A DNA stretch of 64,000 nucleotides from Virgibacillus sp. NKC19-3 (lineage in GTDB: Bacteria; Bacillota; Bacilli; Bacillales; Amphibacillaceae): positions 1,550,001 through 1,614,000 of the forward strand of contig NZ_JAGYHC010000001.1 of NCBI RefSeq assembly GCF_019837165.1. The letters are read 5' to 3'. The translations under genes were made by a program, and so were the position numbers. Shown piece after piece: positions 35,757 to 43,806 of the stretch. Position 1 is the stretch's first letter. Each line of letters starts with the position of its first letter. The notes beneath the pieces are model-generated. The model had not been told where the DNA came from. It was given only the letters and a program-made list of their open reading frames with translations, and made no database searches.

Positions 35757-35775
35757 ATTTTAGCCTCCATTCTAA

Positions 35776-36540
35776 TCAAGATGACATATGTGATCGTAAA
35801 GCTTTTGGTTCTTTTTCAATAAATTCTTCTTCTTCCATTTCATCAATGTAACTCATATAATTACCCGGATACTCCTTCATCACCCAACCTTGCATATTTC
35901 CATTACCGCCGTAAAGGGGGTCTGAATACGCCCCTTCTATGGTTGCTGATCGCAGTAGTTCGAAGAAGGTAGTTGGCGTAACCCCTTTCATATCTACTTC
36001 GTCGTCTTGGAATTTTTGTAATATCTCATCTTGTTGCTCGCCCTCGAGATCCAAAAAAGATGCGTTAAATTCATTTTGGCTTTCTCGCTGGATGGCCTGA
36101 ATGCCTACATCAAAAACGTCGCGTCTTTTTAATCTTGTCTGATATCCTTGAAAATCGGACCCGGGGTAAAATGGACCTTGCATATACTCCCGATCATTAT
36201 TACCATAGCCTCCAGCCAATTGGTGATCGATGAAAAAAGGAACACCTAACTCTATTGCACCAGGACCATTATCATCTTCCGGAAAAATTCGCTCGGTTGC
36301 TGCACTTAGTACATCGAAATCCTCTTGTCTAGTGAAATACATCAGTGCACGATTAAAGTTATTCGCTTCATCTGTAGATTCTGGTGCCGTTTGTTGCTGA
36401 TTCCCATCCAGAAAATTGGTGCCGAGAATCGAACCAAGAATACCACCACCAATTGCTCCACCAGCTACATAACCAGTATTTTTTATAAACTTCCGCCGTG
36501 ATATTTCAGATTGTTGCTTATCATTTTTTTCATCTGCCAC
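35776..36540 (-). CDS. Gluconate 2-dehydrogenase subunit 3 family protein with Tat signal (copy 1)
   Basis: A 254-residue protein starting at GTG 36540, eight bases after AAAGGAGG; the long upstream open frame is an artefact, and the paralogue begins at the same residue with ATG. SRRKFIKN followed by a glycine-rich hydrophobic segment (VAGGAIGGGILGSILG) is a twin-arginine signal. The mature domain (PEDDNGPGAIELGVPFFIDHQLAGGYG, FYPGSDFQGYQ) is the subunit 3 fold that partners GMC dehydrogenases. It probably carries the folded GMC subunit across the membrane and stays attached to the outer face. Confidence 0.88.
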   Translation of the reverse strand: MADEKNDKQQSEISRRKFIKNTGYVAGGAIGGGILGSILGTNFLDGNQQQTAPESTDEANNFNRALMYFTRQEDFDVLSAATERIFPEDDNGPGAIELGVPFFIDHQLAGGYGNNDREYMQGPFYPGSDFQGYQTRLKRRDVFDVGIQAIQRESQNEFNASFLDLEGEQQDEILQKFQDDEVDMKGVTPTTFFELLRSATIEGAYSDPLYGGNGNMQGWVMKEYPGNYMSYIDEMEEEEFIEKEPKALRSHMSS

Positions 36541-36722
36541 TACTATTCCTCCTTTATCTGCAGATACTGCCGAATTATGGATATTATGTGCAGTTATTTT
36601 GGAAATATACTTAAATAAATTGTCCTTCATTACGCTAACGCGATTAGCGAACACGCTGCTAAACATCCATAAAAAAGGCGTAAGTATTTTGGATTTTACA
36701 CAATAATGGAGACTTGACTGAT

Positions 36723-36890
36723 ATGAGCGCCCGAAAGCAGTCTTTCGAAGCAGGGAACGGTCACTCATGAGTGCGATGAGTGACCAAAAGAAGGATTTTG
36801 AAGCCAGAACGGTCACTCATAAAGGATATGAGTGACCGAAAGCAGTACTTCCAAGCCCAGAATAGTACTCATAAGAGAAGTGAGTCTTTG
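36723..36890. repeat. Tandem 52-53 bp repeats with palindromic cores
   Basis: Three degenerate units begin at 36723, 36776 and 36828. GGTCACTCAT and ATGAGTGACC form perfect 10-bp arms with 7-base spacers at 36759-36785 and again at 36811-36837, at the junctions of the units. Each unit also carries a GAAAGCAGT-type and an AAGCcagaA-type segment. No coding potential is seen. Confidence 0.7.
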
Positions 36891-36983
36891 TATCCATCGG
36901 CACATCAAATAGATGGTATGGGCCCATCTTCGGCAGTTGATTATTTTATCGCAATGTAACTGGCTGTAAGGCTTTCACTTGAG

Positions 36984-37371
36984 CAAAGGCGCAGGGCGCC
37001 CGGGTTGCAACGTACAAACTGGAACACTTCGCAGTGAGATTAGATGAACTTGACTTATCACCAGTAGTGGTGAAAGTCAAAGTGAATCTTATGCTTGGAA
37101 AGCGAAAAGGAAACATGCCCCTGCATCAGGGGAGCCGTGCGTTGGCCAGCAAGGACGTTCTTAGTCGGCCTTCCTTTGTTAAGTGCGACTTATCGTAATG
37201 GAGAAGTGTGAAGTTTGGGACTGCGCTAAAGCTCGCCCCACCAAAGGACTTGGGACTGCGCGGATGCTCGTCCCACCAAAAGACTTGCTATTGCTGGGCG
37301 CTGGAGCCGGATGTGGCTACTTTTGGAAATCAAGTTATGTCCAAGCAAATAATTTTATAATTTCCTAGGCA
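36984..37371 (+). repeat. Dispersed intergenic repeat, copy A
   Basis: This stretch shares long near-identical blocks, in opposite orientation, with 54304-54640: AAAGGCGCAGGGCGCC at the start, a strong hairpin at 37052-37078 (GACTT-TCACC arms), a GTGAAGTTTGGGACTGCG block with a GGGAC/GTCCC hairpin, and an AATTTTATAATTTCCTA end. Copy A has an extra GC-rich segment (about 37115-37180) and a tandem duplication of the roughly 35-bp GGGACTGCGC block. Short open frames through it are not credible genes. The 36541-36722 gap upstream holds nothing else recognised. Confidence 0.8.
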
Positions 37372-37377
37372 ACAAAA

Positions 37378-37406
37378 AAGTGAACAGCACTAAGTACTGT
37401 TCACTT
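37378..37406 (-). terminator. Terminator of the second tatA cassette
   Basis: AAGTGAACAG and CTGTTCACTT form a 10-bp stem with a 9-base loop; on the minus strand it is followed by a T-run. Confidence 0.85.
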
Positions 37407-37423
37407 CTTAAAATATCTATATA

Positions 37424-37642
37424 CTAATCTGTCTTCTCAGCTTGAGGTTGAGTTGGATTAGCATCTTTTTCATCTGTTGTCAACTCTTCATCACTTATCA
37501 GTCCGGTGGCAGATTTTTTAAATGATGAAAGGGTTTGTCCAAAGGCAGACCCGATTTCCGGAAGCTTCTTTGGCCCGAAAATAATTAAAGCAAGGATGAC
37601 AATGAGAATTAACCCCGGAATGCCTATATTTGCAATGCCCAT
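37424..37642 (-). CDS. tatA: Twin-arginine translocase subunit TatA (copy 2)
   Basis: A 72-residue TatA starting at ATG 37642 with GGGAG upstream. The membrane helix ([14 protein letters not shown]), hinge [10 protein letters not shown] and amphipathic [12 protein letters not shown] nearly match copy 1, while the acidic tail differs. It terminates the second dehydrogenase cassette. Retention of tatA in both copies suggests it is functionally tied to the dehydrogenase. Confidence 0.93.
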   Translation of the reverse strand: MGIANIGIPGLILIVILALIIFGPKKLPEIGSAFGQTLSSFKKSATGLISDEELTTDEKDANPTQPQAEKTD

Positions 37643-37678
37643 TTTGTTATCTCCCTTCATTTTTACGTGAGCGGTGTT

Positions 37679-39424
37679 TTACGTTACCTTCGTATTCTTC
37701 TTACCTTGTACCAGTTGGCCATTTTCTTCTCTGAATTGCATAATACCCTCGGCTGCTCGGTAAGCTAGTGCTCCCACAGTACCTGTGGGATTATAGCCGC
37801 CATTATGTGCAAAAGCAGAAGCACCGATGACAAATAGATTATCTACATCCCACATTTGGGAATAATTATTGACTGCTGATGTTTCAGGATCATCACCCAT
37901 AATAACGCCTCCGGTATTATGGGTTGTTTGGTATGGCACTATGTTATAATGATCAGTCATCTCACTGGCTTCAACATGATCTGCTCCCATTTCCTTCATG
38001 ATTTCCACAGATCTCTCCGCCAGATATGCATGCAGGCTTCTATCCTGATCGGTATAGTCATAGGTTAACCGAAGCAGTGGATAACCATTCGAATCCGTGT
38101 AATCGGGATCCAAGCTCAGGTAATTGTTCCGATGGGGCATGGATGCACCTTGGCTTCCAACAGTTAGTGTACGATAAAAGTATTTGAGTGACTCGGATTT
38201 AAATGTCTGTCCCCAGTTTGGTGTATCGTTTGGCACAACATTATTGTTAATTGGACGCTGCCCTTGTTGGTTAACTGTAATCACGCCACCATGTATGAAA
38301 TCTACATCGGAATGATCAAAATTATCTCCATTATAATCATCTATCGCTGCTCCAAGTGCTCCGGCTCCCATGTAGGTATTGAACTTTTCCTCCTCAAAGA
38401 AACCTGTCGCAGTAGGGCGCATTTGATAGCAATAATTTTTGCCAATGACACCTGACCGTGTCTCCGGATCATAAGGGCGGCCAATTTCTGAATTTAGCAA
38501 CAAGCGGGTGTTATTCATGACCCAACTTGTAAGCACGACGATATCAGCAGGTTGAATAAACTCTTCACCTGTCTGTAAATCTACATATTTTACACCATTG
38601 GCTTTGTCTCCATCGTATAACACTTCTGTTACGTTGGCGTTCATGCGTAACTCGAAATTATCCGTTTCTTGGGCAGTAGGAATAACGGTAACATTCGGTG
38701 TGGATTTGGCACCATATTCACAGCCGAAACGTTCACAAAAACCACAATATTGACATTGCTGGATGTTTTGACCATCCGGATTTTCATAGGCTTCAGACAA
38801 ATTGGCTGAAGGGATATGAAAGGGATGAAGGTCTAAATTACTCGCTGCATCTTTGAAACGCTTGGTTACCGGTGTTTCTTTCATTCGCGGGGTAGGGTAC
38901 GGATTATTTCGCGGTGCACTCTGTGGCATCGAGTCCGCATCTCCACTAATACCAGTTGTTTCTTCAAACTTGTAAAAATAAGGCTCTAATTCATCATAGG
39001 ATATGCCCCAGTCCTGCAGGGTATAATCATCTCCCAGTTTATCGGCCCCGTACTTCTCATCTGTATGTGTTTTAATTTCAAGGTCATATGGTAAGAAACG
39101 ATATACTTGCCCATCCCAATGCACACCTGCACCTCCCAAGCCTTCACCCATAAGGAATGAGCCTAATTGACGCATGGGAAGTGCGCGTTCATCGCGGTTA
39201 TTTCTGAATGTAATTGTTTCCTTTGATAAATCTTGCATTAAATCATAGCGGATTGCATATCGATACTCATCATGAATATGTTGAAAATCCTCGGTATCTC
39301 TGGGTTTTCCTCGCTCTAATCCAACAACCTGAACTCCATTTTTGGCTAGTTCTGCAGCGATTATTCCGCCTGTCCAACCAACGCCAACAGTAACTACTTC
39401 TACTTTATCTAACTCCGTTGCCAT
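37679..39424 (-). CDS. GMC oxidoreductase, gluconate/sugar dehydrogenase large-subunit type (copy 2)
   Basis: A 581-residue close paralogue of the enzyme at 34002-35756, alignable end to end without long gaps. The variant FAD motif, the C-x2-C-x2-C-x4-C cysteines (CQYCGFCERFGC) and the catalytic HNTGGVIMG and NPTGTVGALAYRA regions are all kept. Differences concentrate in short surface stretches. It lies 20 bases after its subunit 3 gene and is followed by tatA. The conserved catalytic residues suggest both copies are active, possibly with different substrates or expression. Confidence 0.87.
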   Translation of the reverse strand: MATELDKVEVVTVGVGWTGGIIAAELAKNGVQVVGLERGKPRDTEDFQHIHDEYRYAIRYDLMQDLSKETITFRNNRDERALPMRQLGSFLMGEGLGGAGVHWDGQVYRFLPYDLEIKTHTDEKYGADKLGDDYTLQDWGISYDELEPYFYKFEETTGISGDADSMPQSAPRNNPYPTPRMKETPVTKRFKDAASNLDLHPFHIPSANLSEAYENPDGQNIQQCQYCGFCERFGCEYGAKSTPNVTVIPTAQETDNFELRMNANVTEVLYDGDKANGVKYVDLQTGEEFIQPADIVVLTSWVMNNTRLLLNSEIGRPYDPETRSGVIGKNYCYQMRPTATGFFEEEKFNTYMGAGALGAAIDDYNGDNFDHSDVDFIHGGVITVNQQGQRPINNNVVPNDTPNWGQTFKSESLKYFYRTLTVGSQGASMPHRNNYLSLDPDYTDSNGYPLLRLTYDYTDQDRSLHAYLAERSVEIMKEMGADHVEASEMTDHYNIVPYQTTHNTGGVIMGDDPETSAVNNYSQMWDVDNLFVIGASAFAHNGGYNPTGTVGALAYRAAEGIMQFREENGQLVQGKKNTKVT

Positions 39425-39444
39425 TATTATCCTCCATTCTTTTA

Positions 39445-40206
39445 CTACGATGATATATGTGATTGTAAAGCCTTTGGCTCTTTTTCTATAAATTCTTCTT
39501 CCTCGATTTCATCGATATAACTCATGTAGTTACCAGGATATTCCTTCATTACCCAGCCTTCCATATTGCCATTTCCGCCGTAGAGTGGATCGGCATATGC
39601 TCCTTCAATCGTAGCAGAGCGCAATAGCTCGAAAAAGGTGGTGGCTGTTACCCCTTTCAAATCAACATCGCCATCTTGAAATTGTTGTAAAATCTCGTCT
39701 TGTTGCTCTCCCTCGAGATCAACAAAAGAAGCGTTAAAATCATTCTGGCTTTGCTTTTCGATAGCCTGGATACCTACATCAAATACCTCGTGGCGTTTGA
39801 GCCGTGTTTGATATCCTTGAAAATCCGATCCGGGATAGAAAGGGCCTTGCATATATTCTCTATCATTATGTCCATACGCTCCAGCTAATTGGTGATCAAT
39901 AAAAAAAGGGATGCCTAATTCTATTGCACCGGGTCCATTATCATCTTCCGGAAAAATTCGCTCGGTTGCTGCACGAAGGATGTCGAAGTCAGATTGTTTG
40001 GTAAAATACATCAGAGCACGATTAAAATTGTTTTCTTCGTTTGTATTTTCCGGGGAAGTTTGCTGGTTATCACCTAAAAAATTAGTGCCAAGCAGAGAAC
40101 CAAGTAACCCTCCACCAATTGCCCCACCAGCTACATAACCAGTATTCTTCATGAATTTACGCCGGGACATCTCTGACTGTTTTTTCGCATCTTTTTCATC
40201 AGCCAT
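39445..40206 (-). CDS. Gluconate 2-dehydrogenase subunit 3 family protein with Tat signal (copy 2)
   Basis: A 253-residue paralogue of the protein at 35776-36540, starting at ATG 40206 with AAAGGAG upstream. The Tat signal is SRRKFMKNTGYVAGGAIGGG, followed by a Thr/Asn/Gln-rich linker and the subunit 3 domain (NGPGAIELGIPFFIDHQLAG). It begins the second cassette. Comparison of the two N-termini supports the GTG start chosen for copy 1. Confidence 0.9.
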   Translation of the reverse strand: MADEKDAKKQSEMSRRKFMKNTGYVAGGAIGGGLLGSLLGTNFLGDNQQTSPENTNEENNFNRALMYFTKQSDFDILRAATERIFPEDDNGPGAIELGIPFFIDHQLAGAYGHNDREYMQGPFYPGSDFQGYQTRLKRHEVFDVGIQAIEKQSQNDFNASFVDLEGEQQDEILQQFQDGDVDLKGVTATTFFELLRSATIEGAYADPLYGGNGNMEGWVMKEYPGNYMSYIDEIEEEEFIEKEPKALQSHISS

Positions 40207-40299
40207 TTTATTACTCCTTTCATTGTCTATTGATTAGTATTTGTGATAATTATTTCACTATACCATAAATAAACATTTCTTGACAATATTGTCGAAACT

Positions 40300-40334
40300 A
40301 AAAGGCGAACAGTGCCAGGCACTGTTCGCCTTTT
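40300..40334 (-). terminator. Near-perfect 35-nt palindrome, terminator of the stress protein gene
   Basis: AAAAGGCGAACAGTGCC and GGCACTGTTCGCCTTTT are exact inverted repeats around a single base. T-runs at both ends make it a potential bidirectional terminator; it lies just after the leftward stress-protein gene. Confidence 0.85.
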
Positions 40335-40348
40335 AAGGATTTATATGA

Positions 40349-40768
40349 TTAATCTCGTCGCATGGCTGTTTCTTCCATTGTTACCGTATCACTGGTTGCA
40401 TCATTTCCCATTTTTAATTGATCATCTGCTACAATCAAAATATTTCCAGACTTTATTTCGTCAGTAAGTTTTTTGGCTTGAAGTTCTGATACGCCAGCAT
40501 TTACTAATTTTCCGTGTAATTCAATATGGGAATCTGTATCTGTATGCTCCGTAAAAACTTTTTTTACCTTATCCATAAAGGATTCTTCATCTTCTGTAGT
40601 GGCATCACTTTTTACCTTCACATCAGTTTGTCTGTCCATATCCTCAGCATGATCGCTATTTGCAAAGATTGTAATGTTTTTAGCGATATATCCTTTAAGT
40701 TCTAATCGTTGTACCACGCTCACTGCTTCATCTCTAGAGGAATAGGATCCAATGATTTCTTTGGCCAT
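40349..40768 (-). CDS. General stress protein, YflT (GSP17M) family
   Basis: A 139-residue protein started at ATG 40768, six bases after GGAGGTG. Residues about 4-100 match the heat-induced stress protein YflT domain (IIGSYSSRDEAVSVVQRLELKGY, then SGNILIVAD). The N-terminal part is an alpha/beta fold; the C-terminus is acidic and threonine-rich. In Bacillus such genes belong to the sigma-B regulon, and a sigma-B-like promoter is seen upstream. The molecular function is not known. Confidence 0.85.
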   Translation of the reverse strand: MAKEIIGSYSSRDEAVSVVQRLELKGYIAKNITIFANSDHAEDMDRQTDVKVKSDATTEDEESFMDKVKKVFTEHTDTDSHIELHGKLVNAGVSELQAKKLTDEIKSGNILIVADDQLKMGNDATSDTVTMEETAMRRD

Positions 40769-40805
40769 TTCAAACACCTCCATAGCAATAATCGTTTATT
40801 ATGTT

Positions 40806-40831
40806 CTTCCCAAGGATAAAGACTTTAAAAC
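40806..40831 (-). promoter_or_regulatory. Sigma-B-like promoter of the stress protein gene
   Basis: On the minus strand GTTTTA (40831-40826) and GGGAAG (40811-40806) are 14 bases apart, resembling GTTTAA-N12-15-GGGTAT. Both boxes deviate from consensus, so the call rests partly on the gene family. Confidence 0.4.
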
Positions 40832-41018
40832 TTTTTTCTATTGCGTTGAGGCATTTTTATTACATCGATAAATTTGAAAATTACTTTAACATCTGATATT
40901 CAACGTATTTAATATTGGAAACGGTTTTAATTGGCTGTTATAATGAAAAAAGATAATTATAGAAGTTTTTCATTCAAATAATGAATAAAGGTAACTTATA
41001 AAAGGGAGGCGAGGTAGC

Positions 41019-41855
41019 GTGAATAAAACAATAAGTGAGAAAAACCAAAAGCTAGGTGTGATCCTTTCAGGAATGAACCGGGTTATGGTAGCCTTTTCCG
41101 GTGGTGTTGATAGTACATTGGTATTAAAGCGCGCACAACAGGAGTTGGGTGAAGCTAATGTGCTTGCAGTAGTTGTTGCATCCGAATTATTCCGTAAAGA
41201 AGAATTTGAAGGAGCAGTAAAACTTGCGGAGAAAATGGGGATTCGAGTCTATCAAACAGAAATAAAAGAACTGGAAGACGCAAATATTGTAGCTAACACA
41301 CCTAATAGTTGGTATTATAGCAAAAAATTGCTCTATACCCATTTAAATCAGCTTGCTTGGGAAATGGGATATGATGAGGTGCTGGACGGTATGATTATGG
41401 ATGACGTGGATGATTTCCGTCCTGGATTGAAGGCAAGAACAGAAGCAGGCGCGCGTAGTGTACTGGAAGAAGCAGGCTTTTTCAAACAAGAAGTTCGTGC
41501 GCTTACCAAAGAGCTTAATATTCCTGTATGGAATAAACCAGCATCTTGCAGCTTGGCATCCAGGATTCCTTATGGTATTAAACTGGATAAGCAAAAAATT
41601 AACCAAGTTGATCAGGCAGAGAAATTTATTGTAAGATTGGGATTTGATATGGTACGGGTACGTCACCATGAGGGTGTTGCCAGAATTGAAGTGACTTCAG
41701 AAGAAATTACCAAATTACTGGAACACCGCGAGGAAATCCAGCTAAAACTTGAGTCACTTGGCTTCAACTACGTATCATTGGATCTTCGTGGCTATCGTAC
41801 AGGAAGTATGAATGAAGTATTACCAGCAGATGAATTGCAGACGGAAGTAAGTTAA
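41019..41855 (+). CDS. larE: ATP-dependent sacrificial sulfur transferase LarE
   Basis: A 278-residue PP-loop ATPase with a GTG start at 41019 behind GGGAGG. FSGGVDSTL near residue 27 is the PP-loop; KPASCSLASRIPYG near residue 175 contains the cysteine in the position of the LarE sacrificial cysteine. LarE converts the dicarboxylated pyridinium precursor to the thiocarboxylated nickel-pincer precursor used by lactate racemase and relatives. No larA, larB or larC is in the window, so it serves enzymes encoded elsewhere. A terminator follows. Confidence 0.9.
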   Translation: MNKTISEKNQKLGVILSGMNRVMVAFSGGVDSTLVLKRAQQELGEANVLAVVVASELFRKEEFEGAVKLAEKMGIRVYQTEIKELEDANIVANTPNSWYYSKKLLYTHLNQLAWEMGYDEVLDGMIMDDVDDFRPGLKARTEAGARSVLEEAGFFKQEVRALTKELNIPVWNKPASCSLASRIPYGIKLDKQKINQVDQAEKFIVRLGFDMVRVRHHEGVARIEVTSEEITKLLEHREEIQLKLESLGFNYVSLDLRGYRTGSMNEVLPADELQTEVS

Positions 41856-41868
41856 TATTTTTATATCT

Positions 41869-41907
41869 AAGCCTTGCAGATGCCAATACATTTCTGTAAG
41901 GCTTTTT
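41869..41907 (+). terminator. Terminator after larE
   Basis: AAGCCTTGCAGA and TCTGTAAGGCTT form a 12-bp stem with one mismatch, followed by TTTTC. Confidence 0.88.
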
Positions 41908-42043
41908 CTAGCGAAGAAGAAGCACCACGCCTCGAATTTTAGTAAATAATAGGATTTCTTTTTTCCCTTTTTGAAAAGAAACGGTGGAAGTATGAACAGA
42001 GCGGAAATCTTAGATACATAAACAGGATAGAATTGTTTAAATC

Positions 42044-42256
42044 ATGTACAAGAGAGAGATGCTCAAGTATATGAGTAAGGAAAAAAGGCATGATCATGTA
42101 CCAGAGATAGGTTCTCTGACACATGAGCGGGCAAAATCAGCGTATCTATGTATGATAGCCAGACACAATAATCCAAACCACAAAGAATTACAGCTATACG
42201 GAGACTACAGCAAATGCGCACCTCATCTTATTGATGAGTATAAAGAAGATAAATAA
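42044..42256 (+). CDS. Short hypothetical open frame, doubtful
   Basis: A 70-codon frame (internal ATG at 42071 would give 61 residues) with a charged, histidine-rich product. The ribosome-binding region is weak (GAGAGAG) and I recognise no family. It might be a small gene or a remnant. The surrounding 41908-42278 stretch otherwise holds nothing identified. Confidence 0.25.
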   Translation: MYKREMLKYMSKEKRHDHVPEIGSLTHERAKSAYLCMIARHNNPNHKELQLYGDYSKCAPHLIDEYKEDK

Positions 42257-42278
42257 TTTGAAATTCTTAATATCTTTA

Positions 42279-42308
42279 TTGACAAAGAATAATGGGCTGA
42301 ATTATGAT
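42279..42308 (+). promoter_or_regulatory. Predicted sigma-A promoter of the doeA unit
   Basis: A consensus TTGACA at 42279-42284 and TATGAT at 42303-42308 are 18 bases apart. The predicted start near 42315 implies a leader of about 250 bases before doeA; no structured RNA was recognised in it. Confidence 0.6.
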
Positions 42309-42322
42309 GGGAATAAATAAAG

Positions 42323-42338
42323 ATGTCGACAATCGGCA
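42323..42338. promoter_or_regulatory. Candidate GntR operator upstream of doeA
   Basis: ATGTCGACAATCGGCA contains the perfect palindrome TGTCGACA and is identical over 16 bases to 44954-44969 in front of the gntR gene. In both places it starts 13-14 bases after the predicted -10 box. Confidence 0.6.
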
Positions 42339-42567
42339 TAGAATAAATCGTTCCAATCGCTATAATGGAGGCATAAAATACAGGGAGGAGACTACTCTAC
42401 ATTATTTCCTTATAGGTCTGCGTTCAAAAACAGCATGGCCTACTATTTTATCTTATATAGGTAAGCGCTTTCAAAAGAGGATTTCATAAAAAGGAGGGGT
42501 TGCTAAAGGGTGGGTTCTTTAACAGTGCGTTACGCTGAAAGGTGTAAATTTAGGAAGAGGGGAAGGG

Positions 42568-43761
42568 ATGGCTATGTTAAGATTTCCGGTTTTGGAGTAT
42601 CATGAGCGAATGGCCAAAACGAAGCAACGGATGGCGACTGAAGGGATAGATGTTTTATTAGTGACAGATCCAGCGAATTTGAATTATTTAAGTGGTTATG
42701 ATGCATGGTCGTTTTATGTTCATCAGCTTCTAATCGTTATGATAGAAGACGATCAGCCGTACTGGATTGGCCGTGGTTTAGACGCGAATGCCGCGAGACA
42801 TACCAGTTGGTTGGATGAAGATCATATTTTCCCATATGCCGATCATTATGTTCAATCAACGATTCGTCATCCGATGGACTTTGTAGTTGATTTCCTGAAA
42901 GATAGAAAGTGGGATAAGAAGACGATTGCGATGGAGTTTGACAGCTATTATTTTACGGCGAAGTCACATATTCAGCTGACAAAAGGACTACCGGATGCGA
43001 GATTTAAAGATGGCACAAACTTGGTTAATTGGATCCGTATTATCAAATCGAACCAGGAAATTGATTATATGAAAAAAGCTGCCAGGATTTCTGAAAAAGC
43101 AATGGAAGCAGCTTTTGATATTTTAAATGAGGGCACCCGGGAAAGTGATGTTGTTGCAGGGATATCATATGCGCAAATACGTGGAACGGAAGAATTTGGT
43201 GGTGATTATCCAGCCATTGTTCCATTAGTGCCAAAGGGAGAAAAGACTTCTGCATGCCATTTGACATGGACAGATGATGTTTTTCAAGCAGGAGAGCCTG
43301 TAATTATCGAATTATCCGGTTGTTATAAGCGTTATCATGCTCCACTTGCTCGTACGGCCGTGGTGGGCACACCGGATGAAGAGATACAACGTTTAAGTGA
43401 GGTTGTTACGGAAGGAGTTAACAGTGCACTTGATATTGTGAAACCAGGTATTACCTGTGAAGAAGTTGAATTGGCATGGCGACAGTCGATTGAAAGAAAT
43501 GGAATTAAAAAAGAGTCTCGAATTGGTTATTCCATGGGTCTTAATTACCCACCGGACTGGGGAGAGCATACTGCAAGTCTCAGGCCGGGAGACCGTACCA
43601 TACTCGAACCGAATATGACCTTCCATATGATACCAACGATTGATTTAGGCCATGCCGGAATGGAGATTAGTGAATCATTCCGGGTGACAGAAACCGGAGT
43701 TGAATTATTCAATAATTTTCCGCAAGAACTTTTTGTGAAACCGAACATCCGGTTAGCTTAA
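42568..43761 (+). CDS. doeA: Ectoine hydrolase DoeA (M24 peptidase family)
   Basis: A 397-residue pita-bread-fold hydrolase. The N-terminal creatinase-like domain carries VTDPANLNYLSGYDAWSFYVHQ, a stretch I associate with ectoine hydrolases (DoeA/EutD), and the C-terminal M24 domain (about 165-385) is metal-poor, as the usual Asp/His/Glu ligands are largely replaced (for example IELSGCYKRYHAPLAR). That fits DoeA, which opens the ectoine ring to N-acetyl-2,4-diaminobutyrate without the classic dinuclear centre. Neighbouring aminotransferase, semialdehyde dehydrogenase and EutB-like genes support this. Proline dipeptidase is the less likely alternative. The start is 42568 or 42574. Confidence 0.82.
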   Translation: MAMLRFPVLEYHERMAKTKQRMATEGIDVLLVTDPANLNYLSGYDAWSFYVHQLLIVMIEDDQPYWIGRGLDANAARHTSWLDEDHIFPYADHYVQSTIRHPMDFVVDFLKDRKWDKKTIAMEFDSYYFTAKSHIQLTKGLPDARFKDGTNLVNWIRIIKSNQEIDYMKKAARISEKAMEAAFDILNEGTRESDVVAGISYAQIRGTEEFGGDYPAIVPLVPKGEKTSACHLTWTDDVFQAGEPVIIELSGCYKRYHAPLARTAVVGTPDEEIQRLSEVVTEGVNSALDIVKPGITCEEVELAWRQSIERNGIKKESRIGYSMGLNYPPDWGEHTASLRPGDRTILEPNMTFHMIPTIDLGHAGMEISESFRVTETGVELFNNFPQELFVKPNIRLA

Positions 43762-43772
43762 GGAAATGAATA

Positions 43773-43806
43773 GACGTAAAGGCAGTTTTCTAGCTGCCTT
43801 TACGTC
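43773..43806. other. Hairpin between convergent doeA and dehydrogenase genes
   Basis: GACGTAAAGGCAG and CTGCCTTTACGTC are perfect 13-bp arms around an 8-base loop. The stop codon and last codons of the leftward dehydrogenase gene lie inside it. There is no T-run on either side, so its terminator activity is uncertain. Confidence 0.6.

Noticed and set aside
36541-36816. Upstream extension of the subunit 3 reading frame
   Set aside because: The extension covers repeat sequence; the GTG at 36540 has an ideal ribosome site and matches the start of the paralogue.
36723-36890. Possible CRISPR array
   Set aside because: Units are only three, contiguous and palindromic, without unique spacers, and no cas gene is present.
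37183-37368. 61-codon frame beginning near 37183 and a similar minus-strand frame at 54242-54442 sharing EVWDCA-ARPTK residues
   Set aside because: Both are translations of the dispersed repeat. The frames differ after the shared block, carry no ribosome site and end at random stops, so I treat the element as non-coding.
36984-37371. Group II intron or IS200/IS605-type element
   Set aside because: The repeat has a GTGCG segment and hairpins but no domain V-like sequence, no reverse transcriptase and no transposase, so no known class could be assigned.
42304-42489. 61-codon frame in the doeA leader
   Set aside because: It starts inside the predicted -10 box, runs through the candidate operator and has no ribosome site.
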